Shown: positions 37,058-44,962 of the stretch, piece by piece
Layout: each line of letters opens with the position of its first letter
Position numbering within the stretch: the first letter of the stretch is position 1
Assembly (NCBI GenBank): GCA_905221605.1
Contig: CAJNDS010000001.1
Span: 1,468,525-1,513,524, forward strand
Source: Symbiodinium natans
Taxonomy: Eukaryota > Sar > Dinophyceae > Suessiales > Symbiodiniaceae
DNA: 45,000 nucleotides
Direction of reading: 5' to 3'
The notes under the pieces: generated by a model
What the model was told of the DNA's origin: nothing
What the model saw: the letters and a program-made list of their open reading frames with translations, nothing else
The model's database searches: none
Made by a program: the position numbers and the translations under genes

Positions 37058-37172
37058 ATAACCCCTAAACCCTAAACCCTAAACCCTAAACCCTAAACCC
37101 TAAACCCTAAACCCTAAACCCTAAACCCTAAACCCTAAACCCTAAACCCTAAACCCTAAACCCTAAACCCTA
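37058..37172 (+). repeat. CCCTAAA array
   Basis: About 16 units. Confidence 0.95.
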
Positions 37173-37195
37173 AGCAACAGAGCCTAAGCCCACAG

Positions 37196-37300
37196 CGCGA
37201 GGCCTCTGCGAACGCCTCTTAGCGGCTGCGCAGCAGCTGGCCGCAAACCGCGGCCGCTCGCAGCATCCTCGCTACCTCCGCACCCCGGGCTTGACTTGGG
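37196..37300 (+). CDS. GM12 exon
   Basis: Acceptor AGCCCACAG, phase 1 closes. RGLCERLLAAAQQLAANRGR, then SQHPRYLRTPGLTW; donor G|GTTTAGGG, phase 1. Confidence 0.6.
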
Positions 37301-37448
37301 GTTTAGGGTTTAGGGTTTAGGGTTTAGGGTTTAGGGTTTAGGGTTTAGGGTTTAGGGTTTAGGGTTTAGGGTTTAGGGTTTAGGGCTTAGGGTTTAGGGT
37401 TTAGGGTTTAGGGTTTAGGGTTTAGGGTTTAGGGTTTAGGGTTTAGGG
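37301..37448 (+). repeat. TTTAGGG array at a splice donor
   Basis: About 21 units, the longest clean G-rich array; its first GT is the donor of the exon at 37196. Confidence 0.95.
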
Positions 37449-37669
37449 CTTGGCTTGGTGGTTCTTGCTGTGCTCGAGATTGAGGGTTCAGGGGATTAAA
37501 AGTTTAGAGGGTTTTAAGGGTTCAGGGTTTGCTGTGGGGGCTTCGGGGGATATATGCCCCAAAACGCTCAATCTCCAAACCATAGACTCCTAAGCCCCAA
37601 ACCTTAAACCTTAAACCTTAAACCCTGAAGCACCTTAAGCGCCCGGATTTCTATCTCGGGTGTATTCAG

Positions 37670-37695
37670 GGCCACCCTCCACAACTCTCGACATG
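37670..37695 (+). CDS. GM12 microexon
   Basis: Acceptor GTGTATTCAG|GG, phase 1 closes; PPSTTLDM; donor GTTCAG. Confidence 0.35.
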
Positions 37696-37739
37696 GTTCA
37701 GAAAACAGAACCCTAAACCCTAAGCCCTAGAAGCCTTGA

Positions 37740-38548
37740 ACTCTGAGCAGGGTTTAGGGGTTGGGTTTAAGTTTAGGGATGAGGGCTTCGGAGGGCACAG
37801 GGTTTAGGTTTCAGGGCTTCGGAGGGTTCAAAGTTTAGAGTTTGGTGTTTAGGAGTGTGAATTCGCATGTGCTTGCTAGTCATGAAGAACATTCCTTCAC
37901 AACATTAGATTCACATCTTTACAAGTACAAGATGGGAGCGACAAGCTAAACAAGCAGAGAAGAAGGTGCATTTAGCATATTGAGAGGATACATCCCTTTT
38001 GAATACATTTCTGGGTTGCAACTGAGTAGGCATTTTGCTATCTTGATCAGAAGTTTGTTGATCCCTTGTTTTCTTTGTTCCATTGAGAATGCCAGGAACT
38101 TCAAACACATTTTGTTAGTCCATTCTCCGTCCGTTGTTCCAAAAACCCCAGGGTTTAGCCAGTAGCTATGAGGAGCATCGGTGCCTGCAGATTCCTCTTC
38201 CCTTTTGTTTGGCGCACAAGGCTGTCAGGTTTTACAGTTCAAAGAGTTTAGGCTTGTTGAGTTTCACGATTCATGCAGTAGAGGTGCCAAACCCCCAAAC
38301 CCCAAACAAAAATCCACCATCTCCAGCTCAAAGGCCTAAACCCTGCTTCCTTCCTCCCCCGCAACTCTCTGCAGCCCTCCCCCCAAATCCCTAAGCCCTA
38401 AACCCCTAAACCCCTCCACCCCGCCCCCCAAAACCCCAAAAACCCTAAACCCTGAAGCCCTCAACCCCTGAACCCCTGAACCCCAGTTGTAAGGTCTATG
38501 AGATGAGGGTACTAGTGGTATTCCCTCATGGTCCCTTTAGAAGTATAC
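37740..38548 (+). other. Lower-GC stretch without clear exon
   Basis: 37860-38300 is clearly AT-richer and repeat-free. Short open frames exist on both strands (plus 37980-38165, minus 37911-38108) but no consistent splice sites; decayed C-rich repeats follow. Confidence 0.4.
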
Positions 38549-38560
38549 TCTAATAACCCC

Positions 38561-38591
<31 letters not shown>

Positions 38592-38747
38592 AAAAAAAAC
38601 CTATCCTAAGTATTAAGGCCCCTGCAATAACCCCCCAGCAACCCTATTCTATACTTCACCCACGAGTACCCTTCTAACTTTCAAGACCCCTAGAATAACC
38701 CCCCCCCCCCCCCCCAAAAAAAAAAAAAAAAAAAAAAACATTAATTT
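38549..38747 (+). repeat. Duplicated poly-C/poly-A composite tract
   Basis: AATAA-(C)n-(A)n occurs twice, about 150 bp apart, each with a long C run followed directly by a long A run; the spacers share TTAAGGC(C/A)CCTG. Confidence 0.8.
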
Positions 38748-38864
38748 ATTAAGGCACCTGTATTGCTGGGAGAGCTAACCCTAAACCTAAACCCTAAACC
38801 CTAAAAACCCTAAACCCTAAACCCTAAACCCTAAACCCTAACCCTAAACACTAAAAACCCACCC

Positions 38865-38895
<31 letters not shown>

Positions 38896-38901
38896 TGGAA
38901 G

Positions 38902-38992
38902 GCAGCATCCTGCGCTCACAGCACATCCCGGTGAGGCTAGCCTGGGGTCTGGCAGAGTGCCTGGGCCATGGAATCTTCTGTAGCCCCCTACG
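38902..38992 (+). CDS. GM12 exon
   Basis: Acceptor CCCTGGAAG after poly-C. SILRSQHIPVRLAWGLAECL, then GHGIFCSPL; GC donor at 38993, phase 2. Confidence 0.55.
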
Positions 38993-39305
38993 GCTAAACC
39001 CTAAACCCTAAACCCTAAACCCTAAACCCTAAACCCTAAACCCTAAACCGTTTTTATGTGTATAGAACCCAAGGGAATGTTTAAGACATCATCTTCTTTA
39101 GGGTTCAGAGTTTAATTAGGGGAGAGTACCGGCGAGCATCGAACAAAACCTGCCTGCGAGCATCGATAGACGGCTCATAACCCTAGACCTCTCCGGGTTT
39201 AGGGTTTAGGGTTTAGGGTTTAGGGTTTAGGGTTTAGGGTTTAGGGTTTAGGGTTTAGGATTTGTGCCTTTTTTTGCACCTGAGGTTGCGACTCGTTGGC
39301 CACAG

Positions 39306-39321
39306 TCTGCCCAGCTGTCAG
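39306..39321 (+). CDS. GM12 microexon of 16 nt
   Basis: Acceptor TTGGCCACAG, phase 2 closes; LPSCQ; donor CAG|GTGGGA. Confidence 0.3.
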
Positions 39322-39479
39322 GTGGGACCTAGTTGAGAGTTGCGGTTTAGGGTTTCGGGTGAAGGCAGATGCTTTGAGGTCTGGGAGACAGGGCTCTTCT
39401 TCATTTTGCAGATAGTCATAGCACTTTAATATACCCTATAAAAACCTTTATTAAAAAACCGTATATACCTAACTCACAG

Positions 39480-39611
39480 CTCAACTTGAAATCCCAAACC
39501 CGGAGAGATTGCGCGAGGCGCGCTTGGAGGAGGTGGTGGCCGTGGACATGATCGCGCGATCGGCGAAGCACGCCGTGGCTCAACTTGAAAACAATGAAGC
39601 AGCAACTTGGG
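39480..39611 (+). CDS. GM12 exon: long helix
   Basis: Acceptor TAACTCACAG. QLEIPNPERLREARLEEVVA, then VDMIARSAKHAVAQLENNEA: clear amphipathic helix. GCTCAACTTGAAA occurs at both ends. Donor G|GTTTAGGG, phase 1. Confidence 0.7.
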
Positions 39612-39689
39612 GTTTAGGGTTTAGGGTTTAGGGTTTAGGGTTTAGGGTTTAGGGTAACCCCAAAAACGCTAAACCGTAAAGCCTTGCAG

Positions 39690-39725
39690 ATCTCCCCCAG
39701 CTCTGCGGCGCCAACTTGTCACAGG
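39690..39725 (+). CDS. GM12 exon
   Basis: Acceptor AGCCTTGCAG, phase 1 closes; LPQLCGANLSQ; donor G|GTCGCC. Confidence 0.5.
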
Positions 39726-39937
39726 GTCGCCAAACTCCTTGCGAAACAGCCCTGAGCAGGCGCCAAAGCACGCAGAACAGCGCGCACGCCACGAGCAAAA
39801 ATATATACAGTGAACCCTAAGTTGCATAAAGCTTTTGGATCCTAAGCACTAAAGCCTCAAACCCTGAGGCCCTAAACCCTAAACCCTAAACCCTAAACCC
39901 TGAACCCTGTAGACCCTAAGCCCTAAACCCCAAACAG

Positions 39938-39994
39938 CCATCCCTGGAGGTCCGCCACATTCTGACGAGGCGACAGATCCAGAGGTCCCGGGAG
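39938..39994 (+). CDS. GM12 exon, left half of a split exon
   Basis: Acceptor CCAAACAG. PSLEVRHILTRRQIQRSRE; GC donor GAG|GCAGTG. The 20 bases around the donor recur exactly at the next acceptor. Confidence 0.65.
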
Positions 39995-40064
39995 GCAGTG
40001 AAGCAGGGGTTTAGGGTTTAGGGTTTAGGGTTTAGGGTTTAGGGAGGGTTTAGGGCCCCGGGAG
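39995..40064 (+). repeat. 70-nt telomere-repeat intron flanked by a 20-nt duplication
   Basis: CCCGGGAGGCAGTGAAGCAG stands at 39987-40006 and again at 40057-40076; only about 50 bases, mostly TTTAGGG, lie between. Removing GC...AG between the copies restores one open exon. Confidence 0.75.
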
Positions 40065-40145
40065 GCAGTGAAGCAGTCGCCGCGCTACTTTGGAGGCAAG
40101 TGGCAGCGCTCGGCTGCAGAGGAGCTGCTGCGAGCCTATTATAGG
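40065..40145 (+). CDS. GM12 exon, right half of a split exon
   Basis: Continues in phase: AVKQSPRYFGGKWQRSAAEE, then LLRAYYR; donor GTTTGGGG at 40146. Third positions are mostly G/C. Confidence 0.65.
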
Positions 40146-40480
40146 GTTTGGGGTTTAGGGTTTAGGGTTTAGGGGGTGTTTTCTGTCTGTTTCATTTTGA
40201 GATGGTAAAAGATGGATGGCAATAGCTTGCACTTGACTTGGCTCATCTGGGCGTTGCGTTCCTTGTTCCTTGATCACATTATCCAGCACTGTTCGCATCC
40301 TTTCATTCACATTCATCGCTCCTTTTGCGTCTTTCTGCGAAGCCGTAACCTTCCCCTCCCCACCAGCCCCTGAATGCGCTTTAGGGTTTAGGGTTTAGGG
40401 TGTTTAGGGTTTGGGGTTTAGGGTTTACGGTTGGCTACTTATTTTATGTTCAGACTAGCAGTGCCCCATTGAATTTTCAG

Positions 40481-40569
40481 AGAGAGCCCATACACCGCAA
40501 AGAAAACACAAAACAGTCCCAAACCCCAAGCGCCCCTCCTGCCCGCTGGCCCCTTTGTCCCTAAGCCGG
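40481..40569 (+). CDS. GM12 exon: Lys/Pro-rich
   Basis: Strong acceptor TTGAATTTTCAG. ESPYTAKKTQNSPKPQAPLL; donor G|GTTTAGGG, phase 1. Other frames open. Confidence 0.5.
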
Positions 40570-40689
40570 GTTTAGGGTTTTCGGATGCTTTAAGATGTTT
40601 TGGGCTTTTCAAGGTCTACGGTGTGGGGTTTTCGGTGGGGTTCATGGGTTTTCCTTAGCCCCAAGCCTCCCGAACCCCAAACCCCCTAA

Positions 40690-40815
40690 ACCCCAAGCCC
40701 CAAACCCCCTAAACCCCCTAAACCCCCGAAGCCCCCTAAACCCCCTCAACCCTCTAAACCCTCTAAACCCTCTAAACCCTCTAAACCCTCTAAACCCTCT
40801 AAACCCCCCAAACCC
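40690..40815 (+). repeat. CCCTCTAAA minisatellite
   Basis: CCCCCTAAA units change into at least six CCCTCTAAA units, a local variant of the telomere unit. Confidence 0.85.
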
Positions 40816-40883
40816 TCAACCCTCAACCCTAAACCCCAAACCCCAAACCCTAAACCCTAAACCCTAAACCCCTAACCCTCGGC

Positions 40884-40995
40884 ATGGAGGAGGGTCCGGA
40901 CTTCCGGTTGCAGCGCTTCTGGGCCATGGACAGCGTGGCGAGCCTGGAGTCTCTGAATGGCCAGGCCAGGGATTGCCACCCAAGCCCTCTCTGGG
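40884..40995 (+). CDS. GM13 candidate first exon
   Basis: ATG at 40884: MEEGPDFRLQRFWAMDSVAS, then LESLNGQARDCHPSPLW, mostly G/C third positions. No acceptor precedes the ATG closely, which favours a first exon. Donor G|GTTTAGG, phase 1. Confidence 0.65.
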
Positions 40996-41189
40996 GTTTA
41001 GGATTTAGGATTTAGGGTTTAGGGTTTAGGGTTTAGGGTTTGGGGTTTAGGGTTTAGGGTTTGGGGTTTAGGGTTTAGGGTTTAGGGTTTCGAGTGGTTT
41101 AGTGTTTAGGGAACCCTAAACCCTAAGCCCTAAACAACTTTCGGGCCTTTGGGGCCTTAGGGTTCACGGGGCCCGCTTCGGGCTCCCAG

Positions 41190-41226
41190 ACCTGACAGAC
41201 TCTCAACCCATACCACGACTTTTAGG
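41190..41226 (+). CDS. GM13 exon
   Basis: Acceptor GGGCTCCCAG, phase 1 closes; LTDSQPIPRLL; donor GG|GTTTCGGG, phase 2. Confidence 0.5.
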
Positions 41227-41403
41227 GTTTCGGGTTTAGGGTCGAGGGTTTAGGGTTTAGGGTTTCGGGTTTCGGGTTTAGGGTTTCGGGTTTAGGGTTT
41301 AGGGTTTCGGGTTTAGGGTTTAGGGCAAGAGCGAGAGCGAGAGCGAGAGACGCACAAGGGTTCAGTGATTCACGCTCTAAGTTTACGGTGTACAGGGTCC
41401 AAG

Positions 41404-41419
41404 GCAAGCGCAAACTTTG
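41404..41419 (+). CDS. GM13 microexon of 16 nt
   Basis: Acceptor GGTCCAAG, phase 2 closes; QAQTL; donor TTG|GTCAAC, phase 0. Supported only by phase and by continuing the helix QAQTL-VIAQEAQLIE. Confidence 0.4.
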
Positions 41420-41504
41420 GTCAACCCTAAGCCCTAAACCCTAAACAACCCTAAACCCTAAACCCTAGACCCTAAACCCTAAACCCTAAACCTTATACCG
41501 CCAG

Positions 41505-41633
41505 GTAATTGCACAGGAGGCGCAGCTCATTGAGGCTGACCCTGCCTCGGCAATCGCGCCGGAAGCGCCCATCCCGCCGATCCCGCCCATGGCACCACTG
41601 GAGCCTACACCGCAGTTTGCGGAGGACGGGGGG
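41505..41633 (+). CDS. GM13 exon
   Basis: Acceptor ACCGCCAG, phase 0. VIAQEAQLIEADPASAIAPE, then a Pro-rich linker (PIPPIPPMAPLEP) and FAEDGG. GC donor at 41634, phase 0. Confidence 0.7.
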
Positions 41634-41642
41634 GCTTTAGGT

Positions 41643-41790
41643 ATTAGGGTTTAGGGTTTAGGGTTAGGGGTTTAGGGTTAGGGGTTTAGGGTTAGGGGTT
41701 TAGGGTTTAGGGTTTAGGGTTTAGGGTTCAGGGTTTAGAGTTTAGGGTTTAGGGTTTAGGGTTTAGGGTTTAGGGTTTAGGGCCTAGTGT
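41643..41790 (+). repeat. TTTAGGG array
   Basis: TTTAGGG with interspersed GGGGTTTAGGGTTA units after the exon donor. Confidence 0.9.
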
Positions 41791-41870
41791 TGTGAGTAGG
41801 GCCAGGCTTAGGGAATCTGGTACCCCCCCCCATATTCCCTCTCACAGGGTTGTCATATGGGAGCTTATAG

Positions 41871-41985
41871 CTTGGTAGTCCAGTGGTGGTACCCTTTGCG
41901 TCTTTTTGTTGGTTCAGGGTTACCTTATAAAGGAAGTAACCCCAAAAGCGGGTACCCTTATTATGAGACAGATACTGGGCTACTA
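41871..41985 (+). mobile_element. Element D copy 2
   Basis: CTTGGTAGTCCAGTGGTGGTACC left, GATACTGGGCTAC right. No nested telomere array in this copy. Confidence 0.55.
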
Positions 41986-42087
41986 AAATGGGTCTGTATC
42001 TTTGGCTACCTGGCTCCCAAAACCCAAGACCCTAAACCCTAAACCCTAAATTCCCTACCGGGTCCCTTAGTTCGCCGTGGTGTTCAG

Positions 42088-42160
42088 GAGCCCGTGGACC
42101 ACAACAAGGGCAAGGACAGGAGCAGCTTCCGCATTCGGAACGCCGACTTCGAGGACTGGG
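42088..42160 (+). CDS. GM13 exon
   Basis: Acceptor GTGTTCAG|GAG, phase 0. EPVDHNKGKDRSSFRIRNAD, then FEDW; donor G|GTTAGGG, phase 1. Nearly all third positions G/C. The next island needs phase 2, so a small exon is missing or one G is miscalled. Confidence 0.7.
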
Positions 42161-42374
42161 GTTAGGGTTTAGGGTTTAGGGTTTAGGGTTTAGGGGTTTG
42201 GGGTTAGGGTTTAGGGTTTAGGGTTTAGGGTTTAGGGTTTAGGGTTTAGGGCTAGGGTATACTAGGTCGGACACCCTTATGTAGTTCATCAAATGGCCCT
42301 GTTCCCAAATTGGCCCCATATTTTTCCTTACAAACCCATAGAGGAGCCCCAAACAGCTTCCAAAGGACCTGTAG

Positions 42375-42414
42375 ATTCACCCGCCTCACCGAGAAAGAAT
42401 TGCGCCAATTCTTG
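42375..42414 (+). CDS. GM13 exon
   Basis: Acceptor GACCTGTAG. FTRLTEKELRQFL; donor TTG|GTCCTT, phase 0. Confidence 0.5.
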
Positions 42415-42429
42415 GTCCTTACTGGCCCG

Positions 42430-42545
42430 AAACCCTAAACCCTAAACCCTAAACCCTAAACCCTAAACCCTAAACCCTAAACCCTAAACCCTAAACCCTA
42501 AACCCTAAACCCTAAACCCTAAACCCTAAACCCTAAACCCTAAAC
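42430..42545 (+). repeat. CCCTAAA array
   Basis: About 16 units between two GM13 exons. Confidence 0.95.
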
Positions 42546-42564
42546 AGACGGGTCCATCCGGTAG

Positions 42565-42644
42565 TCCCTGAAGGACGAGGTGCAGCTCATGATCTGTGCT
42601 TTGCAGCTGCACCCAGAGGCCCTGACTCTTGGTCTTGTGGAAGG
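42565..42644 (+). CDS. GM13 exon
   Basis: Acceptor TCCGGTAG, phase 0. SLKDEVQLMICALQLHPEAL, then TLGLVE; donor GG|GTTTAGGG, phase 2. Confidence 0.7.
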
Positions 42645-42774
42645 GTTTAGGGTCTAGGGTTTAGGGTTTAGGGTCTAGGGTCTAGGGTTTAGGGTCTCGG
42701 GTTTAGGGTTGAGAGTTTAGGGTTTGAGGTGTAGTCTTGTTGTTTGAAGTTCCGTTGGGTACAGAAATATTCAT

Positions 42775-42865
42775 GAACATAAGTATACATATACACATAC
42801 ACATATATATATATACATATAGATATATTCATGTATATATTTTCATGTATATATGTTCATGTTGA
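42775..42865 (+). repeat. AT microsatellite
   Basis: TATACATATA-type repeats within a GM13 intron. Confidence 0.85.
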
Positions 42866-43014
42866 TGTGTAGTGTTAGTTTGTTTGCTTATGACATGTTA
42901 TTTACATTCATACAGCATGCCAAAAAAAGGCCCTGGTCTGTTATGGGGTGCGGTGGGGCGGGGACCATATACTCATATTCATATGATCTTTGTATACCGT
43001 CTACTCTTTTGTAT

Positions 43015-43041
43015 CTCTCTCTCTCTCTCTCTTTCTCTCTG

Positions 43042-43073
<32 letters not shown>
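43015..43073 (+). repeat. CT microsatellite as polypyrimidine tract
   Basis: (CT)n of nearly 60 bp ending in CTCCAG, the acceptor of the next exon. Confidence 0.9.
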
Positions 43074-43076
43074 CAG

Positions 43077-43104
43077 CGACATTTTTGGTTTCCTAGTTTC
43101 AATG
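43077..43104 (+). CDS. GM13 microexon
   Basis: Acceptor CTCTCCAG, phase 2 closes; DIFGFLVSM; GC donor ATG|GCCCTAAACCC, phase 0. Confidence 0.5.
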
Positions 43105-43167
43105 GCCCTAAACCCTAAACCCTAAACCCTAAACCCTAAACCCTAAACCCTAAACCCCGAAGAACAG

Positions 43168-43182
43168 CTCAGGAACCACCAG
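43168..43182 (+). CDS. GM13 duplicated exon fragment
   Basis: LRNHQ after acceptor GAACAG, before GC donor CAG|GCAACC. It is the left copy of a 32-nt near-duplication; the right copy begins the next exon (LRNYQ). Only one copy needs to be in the mRNA. Confidence 0.45.
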
Positions 43183-43350
43183 GCAACCCAGAGCCTTCTC
43201 GGGCTTAGGGTGCAGAGGGCTCTACACCCCAAACCCCAACCCCTAAACCCTAAACCCCAAACCCGAAACCCCAAACCCTAAACTCGAAACCCTAAACCCT
43301 AAACCCCAAACCCTAAACCCTACACCCTAAACCCTAAACCCTAAGAGCAG

Positions 43351-43485
43351 CTCAGGAACTACCAGGCAACCCAGAGTTTACCCCACACCGCCCTGGAGCG
43401 GCTCTCAGCCTTACGCCTGGGCTTGCTGCACGTGGTGTCTTGGGTCCGCCTGGCGGCCGCCGCCCATGAGCTCTACGCCCCTTGG
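43351..43485 (+). CDS. GM13 exon
   Basis: Acceptor AAGAGCAG, phase 0. LRNYQATQSLPHTALERLSA, then LGLLHVVSWVRLAAAAHELY; donor TGG|GTTTCG. If the fragment at 43168 is used, this exon starts at 43366 instead. Confidence 0.7.
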
Positions 43486-43704
43486 GTTTCGTTTAGGGTG
43501 TAGGGTTTAGGGTTTAGGGTTTAGGGTTTAGGGTTTAGGGTTTAGGGTTTAGGGTTTAGGGTCTTTCAGCCCCATAAACCCTAAACCCCATAAAACCCTA
43601 AACCCGAAACCCCTAGGATGGAAGCCAGAATCGGCATCATCTAGCCCTCTACTTAGCCCTCTACGATCATAATGCCTCAAGAGCTTGGAGTCCATAAAGC
43701 ATAT

Positions 43705-43765
43705 TATGTATACATATATATATATATATGTATATAGATATATAATATACATATATAGATTAAAT
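43705..43765 (+). repeat. AT microsatellite
   Basis: (TA)n and TATAGATATA repeats in the next intron. Confidence 0.85.
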
Positions 43766-43872
43766 GTGTATCTAAACCCTAAACCCTAAACCCTATATCA
43801 TTTTCCTTTTTTTGGGTGGGGGGGTTTCTTTTTGGGTCCCCGAGGTTTGGCATGCTCCTGCGTCCCAAGCAG

Positions 43873-43931
43873 ACAGCTCCAGGGGCAAGGATCCTTCCCG
43901 GACCTCCTCAGTGTCCACAGCGTGCTCGCAG
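43873..43931 (+). CDS. GM13 exon, frame uncertain
   Basis: Acceptor CCCAAGCAG. QLQGQGSFPDLLSVHSVLA has the best third-position GC; donor CAG|GTGGAA. Phase to its neighbours is not closed. Confidence 0.45.
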
Positions 43932-43987
43932 GTGGAAGGCGGGTTTAGGGTTTAAGTTTTAGGGTTTAGAGTTTAGGGTTTAGGGCT

Positions 43988-44050
43988 AGGTAGGGCCCTT
44001 GGGCCATTTTACATTTTCCCTTATTGGGCTTAAGAGGGACCCTACTTAAG
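43988..44050 (+). mobile_element. Element F copy 1
   Basis: GTAGGGCCCTTGGGCCATTTTACATT-TTCCCTTAT left, GGGACCCTAC right. The same left end starts the intron at 44435. Confidence 0.5.
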
Positions 44051-44077
44051 AATGTATTTGTCAGAGGGCTTTTGTAG

Positions 44078-44126
44078 GGCATCCAAGGCAAGGAGCTGGA
44101 TGGGGCACTGCTGGCCAGTCTCCTAA
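44078..44126 (+). CDS. GM13 exon
   Basis: Acceptor GGCTTTTGTAG. GIQGKELDGALLASLL; a GC donor at 44127 (phase 1) closes with the next exon; a GT donor at 44135 is the other option. Confidence 0.6.
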
Positions 44127-44300
44127 GCAGCTTGGTAGCCCAGTGGTACCCTTTTACTTTTTTTTTGTTTATGGGTTCCCTCATAAAATAACCAGCCCCA
44201 AAAAGGGTTTAGGGTTTAGGGTTTAGGGTTTAGGGTTTTTAGGGTTTAGGGTTTAGGGTTTAGGGTTTAGGCTTCATAATATGGTTACTGGGCTACCCAG
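44127..44300 (+). mobile_element. Element D copy 3, coextensive with an intron
   Basis: Between the two exons lie only CTTGGTAGCCCAGTGGTACC, a TTTAGGG array (44207-44271) and the right end GGTTACTGGGCTACCCAG, whose AG is the acceptor. Confidence 0.65.
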
Positions 44301-44434
44301 GTAGCCTGGGGCAGCGGCTCTTCAACGTCGGCCGCCAGTCCGCGACGGCTTTGGTGAGGGCCGTGGCAACCCAGCTGCGCATCTCGCTGCCCAAGGACTT
44401 CCTGTCCCGGGTGCGGATCCACAACAGCGGCCAG
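44301..44434 (+). CDS. GM13 exon: strong coding island
   Basis: Two bases close phase 1. SLGQRLFNVGRQSATALVRA, then VATQLRISLPKDFLSRVRI: helical, about 95% G/C third positions. Donor CAG|GTAGGC, or GC at 44430 (phase 1), which closes with the next exon. Confidence 0.75.
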
Positions 44435-44490
44435 GTAGGCCCTTGGGACATTTTACATGTTCCTTTTTGGGGTTTTAAGAGCATACTAGA
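44435..44490 (+). mobile_element. Element F copy 2 at a splice donor
   Basis: GTAGGCCCTTGGGACATTTTACATG starts exactly at the GT donor. Confidence 0.5.
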
Positions 44491-44569
44491 TTCAGGAACC
44501 CTAAACCCTAAACCCTAAACCCTAAACGCCCAAAACCCATCATTCACCGAATCTTACGGGCCAGCCGAG

Positions 44570-44672
44570 GTGGGCTGAGCTCCCTTCCGATGCGCGTGCC
44601 GGGGAAGCCGTGGGAGACCGGGGGCCCGGGCCCCCGGCTGCGGTGCAGCATCCGGCAGTCCACGCACACGAG
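44570..44672 (+). CDS. GM13 exon
   Basis: Acceptor CAGCCGAG|GT. GLSSLPMRVPGKPWETGGPG, then RLRCSIRQSTHT, about 90% G/C third positions; donor AG|GTGCAT, phase 2. Confidence 0.65.
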
Positions 44673-44880
44673 GTGCATGGGTTCCCCTTACGACCCCCAC
44701 TCCTCTTTTTCTACCCCCCCCCCCCCTAGGTTCCCCCCTTAAAGAGCCTTAATTAGGCCGAATTGCCCTAAACCCTAAACCCTAAACCCTAAACCCTAAA
44801 CCCTAAACCCTAAACCCTAAACCCTAAACCCTAAGTAGCCTTAATAGAGGGGAGGGGGTAGCAGGGGGAACCCATGAGAG
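44673..44880 (+). mobile_element. Element G, coextensive with an intron
   Basis: CATGGGTTCCCC near 44676 and GGGGAACCCATG near 44865-44876 are complementary and lie 3-4 nt inside the donor and acceptor. A CCCTAAA array (44765-44835) is nested in the middle. Confidence 0.65.
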
Positions 44881-44962
44881 GTCATGCCTGAGCTTCGCGG
44901 ATGCCGTGGGGGAAGCGCTCCAGCCGCCCGGCGCCTTTTTTGGGGCAGCCTTTTTGGCTGGG
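44881..44962 (+). CDS. GM13 exon, last one in the window
   Basis: Acceptor CATGAGAG|G, phase 2 closes. SCLSFADAVGEALQPPGAFF, then GAAFLAG; donor GTTTAGGG at 44963, phase 0. The gene continues beyond the window. Confidence 0.65.
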
